DNA of 64,000 bases from Coriaria nepalensis (lineage: Eukaryota; Streptophyta; Magnoliopsida; Cucurbitales; Coriariaceae), in NCBI GenBank assembly GCA_027186245.1, contig CP114481.1:3022501-3086500 (forward strand). The letters are read 5' to 3'. This document shows, one piece after another, positions 24,856-35,914 of the stretch (the stretch's first letter is position 1; every line of letters starts with the position of its first letter). The translations under genes were made by a program, and so were the position numbers. The notes beneath the pieces were generated by a model. It made no database searches. It was given only the letters and a program-made list of their open reading frames with translations, and was not told where the DNA came from.

Positions 24856-27800
24856 ATGGCGAAGGAGAAAGCGAGGGAGAAGATGTACATCGGAACCGGA
24901 TTGGTGATCAATTACGCAGTAGAGCTTAAGCTTCTCTTAGTAGCTCTTCTAATACTATGTGCTCTCGCTACATTCCTTCAGTTCTTCCCTTCTCGTTTTA
25001 CCATCTCCACCTCTGACTTTCGTTTCTGTACTTCCTCTACACCACCGCCTGCTCTTTCCCGTTCTTCTTCCTCCTCCTCCTCCTCCTCAGTATCTCCCCT
25101 CTCTCCAGTTCCTTCGCCATCACCGCATTCCTTCGAGAAATATCTAGTGCTCGAAAATGGCTCCATTAAGCGAGCTTTCAATCCTTACGGTGCTGCTGCT
25201 TACAACTTCATCACAATGGGCGCGTACAGAGGTGGCCACCACACCTTCGCCATTGTCGGTTTAGCTTCTAAGCCTCTTCACGTTTACGGAAACCCTAGTT
25301 ACAGCTGTGAATGGTTACCGGAATCTGAAAATTCCGAACCAATCGCCGGCTCAGTTCAGAAGATCCTCCCTGATTGGGGCTATGGCCGTGTCTACACTGT
25401 CGTCGTTCTCAACTGCACCTTCTCACAGCCTGTAAATGTTGAAAATCAAGGGGGAAAACTGATCTTGTACGCTTCCACTTCAGGCGGTGGAGATCGGAAC
25501 TTCAACCTAACTGACAGAATCGAAGTATTAACAGAATCACCAGGAAGTTTGAACACTTCTGTTTTTACGTCGAAACCTAAGTATGGCTACTTATACTGTG
25601 GTTCTCCTTTGTACGGGACTATTAGCCCACAAAGAGTGAGAGAGTGGTTGGCTTACCATGTGAGATTCTTTGGGGAGAGATCCCACTTTGTGATGTACGA
25701 TGCAGGTGGGGTCCATGAGGAGGTGCTTCTGGTTTTGAAGCCATGGATGGAGTTAGGGTATGTCACTTTGCACGATATAAGGGAGCAGGAAAGATTTGAT
25801 GGGTACTATCACAATCAGTTTATGGTGGTGAATGACTGCTTGCATAGGTACAAGTTTATGGCAAATTGGATGTTCTTCTTTGATGTTGATGAGTATATTT
25901 ATTTGCCTCCTAAGAACAGCCTTAAATCGGTTCTCAATTCACTTTCACGATTCTCTCAATTCACCATTGAACAGATGCCCATGAGCTCTAAGCTCTGCCT
26001 CTCTGAAGATTCTGGAAAAACCTACAGGTACATCTACTTCCCCTCTCTCTCTCTCTCTCGCTCCGTTATTTTTTTATCTTAATTTTGTGGCTGTTATATT
26101 TGCGCAGTGGGAGTTACCATTAATGGTTTTGAGATAGTTAATGACTGAAGCTTTCCTGAAATCTGATGTCTATTAAAGTCTAAATAAAAAATTTTAGGTA
26201 TAGGCCATTATATAGTTTCTTTAAAAAAAATGTAGGCGATAGTGATGGAAACACAGTAAATGAATTTTTACGAGAGGTAATGATCTAAGGCGATAGTGGG
26301 TTCTTACTAGAGTTGTTAAAACGGCCCACCCGGCCCGGTCCCGTCGGAGCTTTTTACTATTTAAAATCTGGTCAGAGCCTAGAAAAAAAGAAAAATTAGG
26401 CTGAGTTTGGTCCGTTTTCAAAATATATATTTGAGTCCGGCTTGAAAAATTCTTTGAGTTTATGTCGGGTCCATTTTAGGATGGGCTAGACTTTTTTTTA
26501 ATAAATTATTTATAATAAATTATTATTAAAGTAAGTGAGATTATTTGAGATTTTGAGTTTGAGAACAATCCAATTAACAAGCGGTCTAAAGTATTATCCA
26601 AACAAAATTATCAAATTATATAATCAAAATTTATAACCAAATAACTAATAGCATTTTAAATTATCAAATTGTCTAATTATTAAATAACTAAGAGTTAAAG
26701 AGCATATCAAATAAAGAATAAATTTTTGGCCAAATAAAAAATTTCATTGCATATTATTAAATAAAAGTTCGTCAAAAAAACCTCCCGGCTATAATAAGGA
26801 AAAACAGACTTTATAATGAAAATATAAATAAAATAATAATTAAAATAAAAATTTACTGGGCCAGATCAGGCCCAACCGGGTTCAACCGAGCTGGACCGGC
26901 CCGGTGGGCTTGGAAATTTATCCAAGCCTGAGCTCGTATTTGGGTTGGGCTGGGCTTAGGGTCCGATTTTTCCCAAGGCTATCGGTAGGGCCGAAAAACC
27001 CGACCCATTTTAACACCTCTGGTGCAAAGCATTTTGACATTATTGAAAGTCGTAATCTTTCTTAGGTTAAGTGTGAGTAACGCATTTTCCGTGATTGCAC
27101 ATTTCTCTGTTGTTAGAATGGATTCTTCCTTCTGTTCATTGGCCTCTAGAAAAGGTGGAAAGGTTTGTGTTTTTCTTTTCCTTTTGTTTTTTCTCTTTTC
27201 TTTTTTAGGAATCACTACTAACTTTCAATGTGAGAGAAATTATTTTTACACGTTATTATGATAAGGATCACAGGCTGACAGCCACCACAGTGATACTCAT
27301 TGGTGTAGTGAATATTATGACAACCATAAAAATACACAACTGACAGTTCTTTTAAATCAGTATTTCTATAAATTATTAAATCATGTTGATATTATGGAAG
27401 ACTGCTGAAAATGAATTCTGTTAAAATGACCGGAAAAAAAATAAATAAATAGTGGCACTTCATGAAAACTATCCACTTTTTGTTTAGGCAATCTTGGCTT
27501 CTCTCTATTAGGCAATCCATGTATTTTCATTGCTGGCTTCAGCCTGTCTATGGCTCATTGTGCTGATAAATACTAGTTACCGTTACACAGGAGATGGGGA
27601 TTTGAGAAGCTTGTTTATAGGGATGTGAAAAAAGGGTTGAGGAGGGACCACAAATATGCCGTACAACCGAGGAATGTTTATGCAACAGGAGTGCATATGT
27701 CGCAGAATTTAATTGGCAAGAGTACACACAAAACAGAGGGACTCATCCGATATTTTCATTTTCACGGAAGCATAGCAAGCCGGAGAGAGCCGTGCCGCTC

Positions 27801-27936
27801 ACTTACTAACTCTTCTACCATCACCTTTGAAAACACTCCTTATGTTCTGGACACTACCATGCGTGATGTTGCTAGTGCTATCAAGAGATTTGAGCTTAAA
27901 AAGATTGGACCCAGGTTACAATCAACTCGCCAGTAA
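24856..27936 (+). CDS. GALS: Galactan beta-1,4-galactosyltransferase (GT92), copy 1
   Basis: GALS enzymes sit in the Golgi membrane and add beta-1,4-galactose from UDP-galactose to the side chains of the pectin rhamnogalacturonan I. Two exons, 24856-26027 and 27591-27936, join in phase (TAC AG|G AGA TGG) to give 505 residues, near the family length of about 500. Seen in order: a short basic cytosolic tail, a membrane anchor at about residues 26-44, a Ser/Pro-rich stem (the run of serines near residue 70), a conserved region from about 105 including AFNPYGAAAYNFITMGAYRG, and the GT92 catalytic part with FFFDVDEY, whose D343-V-D345 is the likely metal-binding DxD. The frame is open throughout and the splice sites are normal. 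The 1.56-kb intron contains a MITE-like insert. A close paralogue lies 11 kb downstream in the same orientation. Confidence 0.93.
26308..27021. mobile_element. MITE-like element in GALS copy 1 intron (hAT-type ends)
   Basis: The left end reads AGAGTTGTTAAAACGGCCCAC; the reverse complement of the right end reads AGAGGTGTTAAAATGGGTCGG, so the ends are imperfect inverted repeats of a form common in plant non-autonomous hAT elements. The interior is AT-rich with GGGCC/CCGGCCCGG words near both ends and codes for nothing. A clear 8-bp target duplication was not found. The intron of the paralogue at 37090-37600 lacks it. Confidence 0.7.
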
Positions 27937-28640
27937 TTTCATTGAATACTTATTCCTTTTTTTCTTATTAATTTTTTCTTAAAATTTTTTCTTTCCTTTT
28001 ATGAATGAATGATATATAGCGCAGGGTATAGAATATATAGTTTACACATGTGATGGGAATATGGGTATTGTGACTACAGTGGGGTGATCGAGTGGTTGTT
28101 GCCTTTTTCTCTTTTTCTTTCGTTATGAATTTTCTTGTATCGATTCTTTTTTATTAAATTAATAATGAGGTTAATAAAATATTAGTTTCTGCTTCACTGG
28201 GTTGTCGGTTTTTGGTGGAGGGGTCATCTAAAGCAGGGGTATCGATGACAAATTGGTAGACTGATGAAAGAGCACATGGTCTGATTGTGTTGCCACACTT
28301 TATTGTTACTTTTTGGGAGTTACGGCATGATGGTCTATAATTGGTCATTATTGTTCATTAATTAATGATAACTATTGGAATGGGTTTAGAAGTCTGTTAG
28401 AAATAGAGCTGGAAGTCTTCTATTTTTATTGGGTCTCGAGTGTCAGCTGTGTTTTTGTTGGGCTGTCACATGTAGTAAGTTTGGTGTTGGGGTCTATATA
28501 ACTTGATTAAATTATTGGTTTTATGTATATCCTTATGGTCTTTTTTTTTTATCATCTCTATAATTTTTTCTTTCATTTGTATCTTTAAGGTTTCAATATA
28601 ATTTTAGTTTCATTTATGTCCCAATATCATTTTTACACAA
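27937..28640. other. GALS copy 1 3' UTR and intergenic DNA
   Basis: The first 150-200 bases are probably 3' UTR. Nothing else is recognised. Confidence 0.4.
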
Positions 28641-30165
28641 ACTAACTATAGAAAAAGGCTAAGTCAGCCATGTATTCAAATATAGCAAAATCACTCCTCC
28701 ATTCACGAGCATTGGAAGCATTGGAATTGCGAGCTCAGACCTTATCTCTTTATCATTCTCATATATCTGCAACGATCAAAAGAGGAATTTAAAAGAAGCA
28801 AAATGACATAGCTGAAAGCACAATACATCAGGCAAAAAAACATTGTTTCAGTGTCCAGTAAATGAAAGATCAAAATGCAGAGCTATATTATTAAAGGCCA
28901 CACCACATCAGCCAAAATTAGTTAGAAGATTCTTTTCTCTCTTTCTACACATGGAAAGGTTTTAGTTTCTTTCCTTCTCTTTATATAGATAGTATTGTAC
29001 CTTCATTCAATTAATCAATTCAATATACAACATATTTTTCAATCTTCTTCTTCCTCCATTTTTATACTTTTCTATATATCGCTGAGCTATATAATCTGGG
29101 TTTTATATCTTGTTTTATGGTATCAGAGCTATAGTGATTGAAGAAAGAAAAATAACCAAACAAACGATTATCAATGTTCCTGATTCCTAGAAAACTAATT
29201 ATGGAGAATCTGACTTATTCTATAATTTTTCTAAACCCACTAATCCATATCGATTAGACCATGAAGATAATCCAGAAACGTCCATTGTCTCTGAGCTCTT
29301 GACCAAAGACAATTATGAAGTGTGGTCTATAGAGCAATGAACAGAGGACTTGGAGCTAAAAATAAAGTAGTTTTTGTTAATGATAAACTTTTAAAACTAG
29401 AAAGTTCACTTATTGACTCTGGATCTTTTAGTTGAGAGGATGTTCTCATTGCACATGGGAGACGTGTAATGATATGGTAGTATCCTAGATCCTAAATTCT
29501 ATTAGCCTTGAGCTAAGGTCTATTGTATGACATATCAGTAATGCTAGAGTTGTGGGCAAAATTGAAGGAAACCTACGCCTAACAAGATGGTCCGCGTGTA
29601 TATGCTGTAAAGAAACAAATTGCAGCAATTAAGCAGGGTCAAGAGTTTGTGGTCCTATACTATAACAAACTCAAAAACCTATGGGATCAACTTTGAGACT
29701 TTAAACCTATACCGGAGTGCTCATGTGGGCACCTACAAGTTTTAGTGGATAGACATCACAGATACAAGGTGATTAAGTTCCTAATGGGGCTGAATGATGC
29801 ATATTTCAAGAGATCAAATCTTATTACACATTCCACTCCCTAAGGTTAACCTAGTTTATAGTCAAATCTAGATTCATGAAAGGACTTGCCATATGACATC
29901 TTCTGAAATCATCATTCTAGATCCAATGACAATGGCAACCAGGAAGTTTACTGATCAACTCCCTAACAACTATGTTTTCCTTAACAAGTCAGGGGAGTAT
30001 ATCAAGAAGCAAAATATTTATTGTGCTCACTACAAGATCATTGGACATACCATGGAAAATTGCTTCAAACTTGGAAACTCAACACCTTCTACCTGTAAAC
30101 AATGTAAACTAGTAGGGCATAACAAATCCAAATGTTATAGGCTTAATGGCAATTTTTTATAATAA
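28641..30165 (+). mobile_element. Ty1/copia 5' portion: LTR-like leader, primer site, broken gag
   Basis: TGGTATCAGAGC at 29118-29129 is the standard copia primer site complementary to initiator tRNA-Met. The preceding few hundred bases, with a TATA-like CTTTATATAGATAG at 28979, are probably the LTR, although its outer end is not clear. Downstream a gag frame is interrupted by several stops: ETSIVSELLTKDNYEVWS near 29280-29330, and a final open stretch at 29893-30162 with two knuckle-like motifs, YCAHYKIIGHTMENCFKLG and CKQCKLVGHNKSKCYRL. Nothing of pol follows; the element is cut off at about 30165. Confidence 0.8.
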
Positions 30166-30599
30166 GTGTCTTTTAATATCTCATTTTCAATGGATAATAT
30201 AGCCAATCTATTTAACATTTCTTGAGATATTATGGAACGTAAATAACTTTTTATCAATTTTAATTTTAAAAAGCTTCTTCCTACTATTGCAACTGTCACA
30301 AGTATTATTAGAAAAAGTTGATAAACAATAAAAGAGTTTTGAAAAGAGTTTATTTTTTTTAATAAGAGATAATATTTTTTAAAGGAGAGTCATTGTGTAT
30401 TTCCAAAACTTCTTTCAACACTTTTAATTCTAAGAATAAATCATGACTATCAAATTTGAATGCGTATTAAAAAACCACTTAAGTTTGAGATATTTATTTT
30501 TCAAATCAATCTCACTTAAAGATTTTAATTTTTCCAAACTAAATAAAAACCCAAATTTTTTCTCATAATAAGAAAATTATTCAAATCTAACTTTAACCG

Positions 30600-32560
30600 A
30601 GGCTATTGAATGATCAACTATATATAACAAGTAATCAATCTAAAAAGATTTTTTTGCCGATCTCGTTGTTTCTTCATGATCAATATTTTATCAAAATGTT
30701 TATTTCTTTGAACTGCACATTTCTCTTGCAATGTTGGCTTTGCATTTATTTATATGCAATTTTCTTTGTTGAATCTAATGCAGGTGCAAATCTATTGTGA
30801 CTATAACTTTTTAAGAAAGAAGTAAAACACTCCAATCTATCTATGGCAACATCAACATGCATGTCATTAGAATGCAAGCTTTTGCTAACTTGATTTACCG
30901 TAAATAATACATCATGCCAGATTGTTAAGCTCAATATAAATTCAAAATTTTCAATCTAATATGTTATTAAGCAACGAGCCTCACTCTTTAGTTTAGGATT
31001 TAGACTCACTTCAACTAAGTTTTATAAAGCATCTCTAATTTGTGGAGTTTGAAATTTTATAGCTTTAACACTTTCAATTCGACTTTTCCAATGTGTTTGT
31101 GATAATGACTTAATTGAAATAGTAAAATGATCTTTCAAAATTTCTCATCTTTTTGGAGAAGAGGTAAATAAAGTATATACATATTGTATTATCCCAAAAA
31201 AAGATATAATTTTTTCATATAAATTGATCATGTCACAAAGAACCAAGTTTAAACTATGATAATCACATGATTTATAAAATACTCTTGGATTTTTATCCAA
31301 AAGCCTTTTTTGGACTCCCTAATTATTCTCTTTCATGTTAGATCCATTGTCATATTCTTGTTCTCTTATATCATTAATGTTGAGCTTATATTTATCCATT
31401 GTGCTTACAACCTTATCAAAAAGACCTTTTTCGAAGTGTTATCTACCTTAAAAAATTCAACAAAATATTCTACGACTCTTATTGGATTTACAAGAGTATC
31501 CACACATCTCAAGATAAGAGTAATTTGTTCTAGTAACTAATACCAGAAGTATAATATAATATAACAGAAAAATATTTCATTTGCTTTATTTTTTTAATTA
31601 TTATGCTTCTAACGTCATTTGCCAACAACTCAATCAATTCATTTTGAATGTTATACCTAAATAATGATACCTAATTTCTTTGTATTGAATCCTCCAAAGG
31701 TGTTCTTGCATTACAAGATGAAACTCAGCTATCATCTCCATTACACTGAAAAAGTTTTCATTGTTTTCTTCATAAATCTTTTCATTATTTCCACGAAAAT
31801 ATATATTATTCTTAGCTAAAGGTTTAACCATGACACTTATTATAACTAAAACTTGCTTTTAATGATCTTTTTATTTATTAAATTTTTCCTGAAACTTTTT
31901 GTCAATTGTTATATTTTAGACAACCTCATTCTAACTCTATCCACCTAGTCATATTACGAATATGATCATTACTGATTTCATGTTTCTTATGTTTTTTACT
32001 AAGATTTTTCCAATCTCTAATCTTCTTATTAGCCAAATGCATTTTTTAACCAAATAATTTATAACAAAAGCAGTACACTTTATCCAAATCTTCGGAGTAT
32101 ACAAGCCATTTTTTATTATGTGCTTCCCCATCTAATAATTTTTGATATAATGCACTATAAAAAAATGCCTATTATTTTAATCTTTTGTAAAATATTTACC
32201 ATCCTCTCTAATCGAACCATTCTCTACGATCAAATCTCTAAAATTAATATCATAATATTTCCAATTTTATGGATCATAGATATTAATATTTTAAATATTT
32301 AAAACTTCTTTATTAATTTGTGAATCTATCTAAGCATCATCATATTCTTGAAATACTATATGAATTTTTTTTTTCTAACTCTCCCATATTTTCACCCACA
32401 TTTTCAGTTTGCTCCATTGGACAATTTATTTTCTAATGATTTGATCAAGTATTTGTTTTTTAGAAGAAATTTATTAAGAGCCCCTTTTTGAATTGAACAA
32501 TTTTTTTTATTTATTATTTTTCTTTTTTACGTTTTTCATAACCAGATTCATATTTTCTAG
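30600..32560 (-). pseudogene. hAT transposase remnant, ZMYM1-like (TTF/DUF4371) type
   Basis: Fragments in the right order on the minus strand recall plant 'zinc finger MYM-type protein 1-like' transposases. First, at 32131-31949 (shifted frames), comes a KHIIKNGLYTPK stretch of the TTF zinc-finger region. Next, at 31831-31634, comes KPLAKNNIYFRGNNEKIYEE and EMIAEFHLVMQEHLWRIQ, the start of DUF4371. Last, at 30934-30746, comes a WHDVLFTVNQVSKSLHSNDM and ECFTSFLKSY segment from the region before the C-terminal dimerisation domain. That dimerisation domain is not visible. Frames are broken throughout. A GGGGCCCCATATG stretch near 32982-32994 resembles the terminal sequence of such elements and may mark the 5' end at about 33.0 kb. 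Confidence 0.7.
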
Positions 32561-33689
32561 TTGACATCCTAATTTCTAAATTCTAATACAAAAAAATAAG
32601 ATTAAAAAATAAATTAAATTGAGATTAAAAATTAGAATATAAAACCTAATAAAGAAGCAGTCCCGAAAGATTTTTAGAGCCTCAAGCTAACGATCATCAA
32701 TGAGCTCACGAAATCCCAATAGTTGAAAAGTAACTCTAGTAAAAGAATGATGTAAAGAAATTAAGAATGAGAGAAAGTAAAATGAGAAAAAAGTTAGATA
32801 AATAGTGAAATTTATAGACAAAATTTTTGCCCATTAATTTTAAATAATGTTTGAACATTGATTAAATAATTATTATATAATAATGATTACGCTTGATTAT
32901 ATGTATGACTATTAATATATATGAGAGTAATAGACTCTAATGATTACGGAAGTATATATCTATATATATTACCAATATTTGGGGCCCCATATGTTTTTGG
33001 GGAGAGAGCCGGCTTTGGGTACCAGTAAGATATCAGTAGTCGTATCGGTCTCAATCCCGCTACTAGAGATTGAAAACAGGATTAAGATTTGAACCAATTT
33101 TAAAACCAGTCTTAGTCTCGTTAGTATTTAAAAAGAAAAATAATAAAAATATATGAACTCTTCTTTTTCTTCATTTTTGACTTCATCTATCTTGTAGTTG
33201 GGCAGTAGGTTAACATAAATAGAGTATCTTTAAAAGATTGAATAATTAAGATAAAAAAGGAAGAAATTGAATCTCAAATAAAGTTGAAAAGAGCTTTTAC
33301 TTAGATCTTTACTGATCCAAGAAGGAAGTGGTGGTGTTAGGTCAAGAGAGAAGAGGGAGGTTGCTAGGAGGTTTTGTTTATTTATTTTTCTTCTTAATTG
33401 TTTTAATTTTTTATGATTAATAATATCTTATTTTATTTTCTGATTTTTCCGAAAATGTGGTGAATAGTAATGTTGGTTTAAAGAAAAGAAAAGAAAACAA
33501 AACAAAACAAAACAAAAAGAAACAATATTTTATGAGAGTTATTTTTTATATTTTCTTATATTTTAAACGAGTATTTTACATTTAATTATAAATACTAAAG
33601 ACAATTTATTCTGTTATTTATTAATGGAATATGAATAAGTATGATATGTTAGTTAAAATTAAAAATAATATTTTAATTTAGTATTTTAA
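32561..33689. other. AT-rich region, probable hAT flank
   Basis: No gene is seen. A (AAAAC)n-like tract lies at about 33497-33520. Confidence 0.4.
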
Positions 33690-34110
33690 TTTTAATTAAT
33701 TAATTTTTTCTCTCTTAATTCATTATTTTTTTTTTTCATCTTTATCATTAATATCACTAACAATTCTGACAAATTAATCTCGACCTTTCCCTACCACCAC
33801 CGCTGGACCACCTTCATCTCCACCCTATCTCTCTCTCGAACCCAATCACACTATAGGGAGCTTAAACCCGGATCGCAATTTGGGTTGAGTTCAAACCTAG
33901 ATTGTGATATGGAAAGCTCAAACCCATATTCGATCCAGGTTTGAACAACTACATATTTGATCTGGGTGGAGAGAGAGAGACGGAGATGGATGGCGGTGGT
34001 TGTCTTAGGTGGCGGTAATGGATTTGTGGACGATTGTCGGTGAAATAAAGGATAAAATTAAATAATATTAATGAACTATAGGAGAAAAATTTAACTAAAA
34101 GTTTGGGTAT
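33690..34110. repeat. Long imperfect foldback (MITE-like)
   Basis: The left arm (about 33700-33845; ATTAATTTTTTCTCTC...CCACCACCGCTGG...CTCCACC...CTCTCTCTC) is imperfectly complementary to the right arm (about 33957-34105; GGTGGAGAGAGAGAGACGG...GGCGGTGG...AAATTTAACTAAAAG). The loop between them contains a smaller inverted pair, AAACCCGGATCG against CGATCCAGGTTT. There is no coding content. Arm limits are approximate. Confidence 0.55.
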
Positions 34111-34825
34111 ATAAATTAAATACAATTTTTATAATATTTTTTTAATGTAGCTTATGTGACATACTTAGTCGTTATGTCAGTATTCTGTTAGTTAAATTTT
34201 TAGGATGTTTAAGAGTATAATATGAAATGTCGTGAGTCTTTCTATTCATTTTAAAATATAAGGGTCTTTAGTGTAAAAAAAAAAAAAAACTACCTCAAAA
34301 TTTACAAGTCATATTATGTAAAGGAATGGTTCGAACAATGCATGTTACTACAACCATTGGCAATTGGGACTTCAAGCATGTGTGTATTTAATAAATAGTC
34401 CAAATAACATTCTTTTCTAATTTAAGGGTGGTAAAATTATGAATTTTACTCATCCCTACCAATCTATCATCTTCTTTCTGTATCTCTAAGTCGAAGTTAT
34501 TCATATCTTTTATGATTTTTTTTTTTATTAAGTTCTTCTTGCTTTCAAGAGATATTTAGTTCGAAGTTCTTACTTCTCTTTTTATGATTTCTTTCTTAAT
34601 TTCTAATTTATTTATTTTTAATTATGTTGAGATTTAGAACCCTCGTATATAATTCAAAATACTGACATTTTCTAGTTCTTAACTCATATCCACTATTGAA
34701 ATTGTCTAGGCTTTTTTTATGGTTGTGCTATTTGATTTTGTTTTACTCAAGGTCTAAGAACTATTGATGAATAATAAATCTGAAAAAAGCGTAGGATGAT
34801 CGAGTAATTAAAGCTACCACATCAA
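34111..34825. other. AT-rich intergenic region
   Basis: Nothing recognised apart from an A-run near 34277-34290. Confidence 0.4.
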
Positions 34826-35049
34826 CATGCTAGCTGATCGAATCATATAAAATCGATATGGTACTCGATCTATATGATCAACTTAAATCTACTATGATCA
34901 ACATAGTAGTTGATCTACAATCTACTACAATCAACATAGTAATCCATCTACTGCCATGGTAGGTTATAATATATCGCGATCGACTACCATGTCAATTGCA
35001 AATCAATAATCATATCGATTTTATATTATTTCGATTGACTAGCATATCG
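34826..35049. repeat. 224-bp foldback with about 38-nt arms
   Basis: The left arm at 34826-34860 (ACATGCTAGCTGATCG through ATAAAATCGATATG) pairs with the right arm at 35010-35049 (CATATCGATTTTATATTATT then TCGATTGACTAGCATATCG) with a few mismatches and one bulge. The spacer has direct copies of an ATCAACATAGTA word (34889 and 34930). Confidence 0.65.
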
Positions 35050-35914
35050 ATTCCTATTATCGAGTGAGTTTAAAGACCAATTTCTTACAAAGCTATTTTC
35101 TTTCCTAATAAAAATATGAGAGTTTTAAAATTCAAGATATGAAAAGACTTCAGAGAGTTCCTGATTGAAAAATTCATAGAACAATTAAAAAAAGAAGCAA
35201 AATTTATGAAAATGCAAGCAACCGTAGCTATTATTAAAGGAATAGTATTCACATTAGATTTTCTATCAAATTATATTAATTATAAATTTAGAGAATTTAA
35301 TAAAAATTACAAAAAAATTGCTGTACATCTCATCTAGTTATTTATATTTAATATTTATTTTTAACTTTACCTAGTTCTCGAATTACTATAGTAAAATATA
35401 AAATAAATTTATTCATATTTTCTATCTCTTTTATATATTATTTTTATTTTATTTTCTCTTCCCTTCTTATCATATTTTACTATAGTTAATTTAATATAAA
35501 AAATGGATTAAAAAATTGTTGAGTTTAATTAAAATTTATTATTTAAAATTAAATTAAATTAAAAAAATTAAATATAGAATCAGAATGCCAAGGAAAGAAA
35601 AAAAAAAGTTTAAAAAAAAAAAAACAATAATTTTTCGAGTTTCGATTACCGACACAACGTTCAAATTTAACAACAGCCAGGCAGGCAGGCAGGCAGGCAG
35701 CCAGCTGCCCGTCACAGGACCCTCCTAAGCCTCTGTGGTAACACGAGCTATGATTGTGGTTGCCATGAAACCCAGCCCATTTGATTCCTGCAAATGACCG
35801 TTCCACACCTACTCTGCCACGTAATAAACTGCGTCCTTTTCTTGCCATGGACCTTCCACTGTACAACCTTTGAGCTTCCCTTAGACTTATCCTTCTCTCT
35901 CTCTGACGCTCAAC
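35050..35914. other. Upstream region and leader of GALS copy 2
   Basis: This region is AT-rich up to 35630. A (GGCA)5 microsatellite lies at 35680-35700 and a CT tract at 35894-35905, just before the start codon. No matching (GGCA) tract occurs upstream of copy 1. Confidence 0.5.

Noticed and set aside
24959..25181. Overlapping frames on both strands in GALS copy 1
   Set aside because: They are shadows of the serine/proline-rich stem in the true frame.
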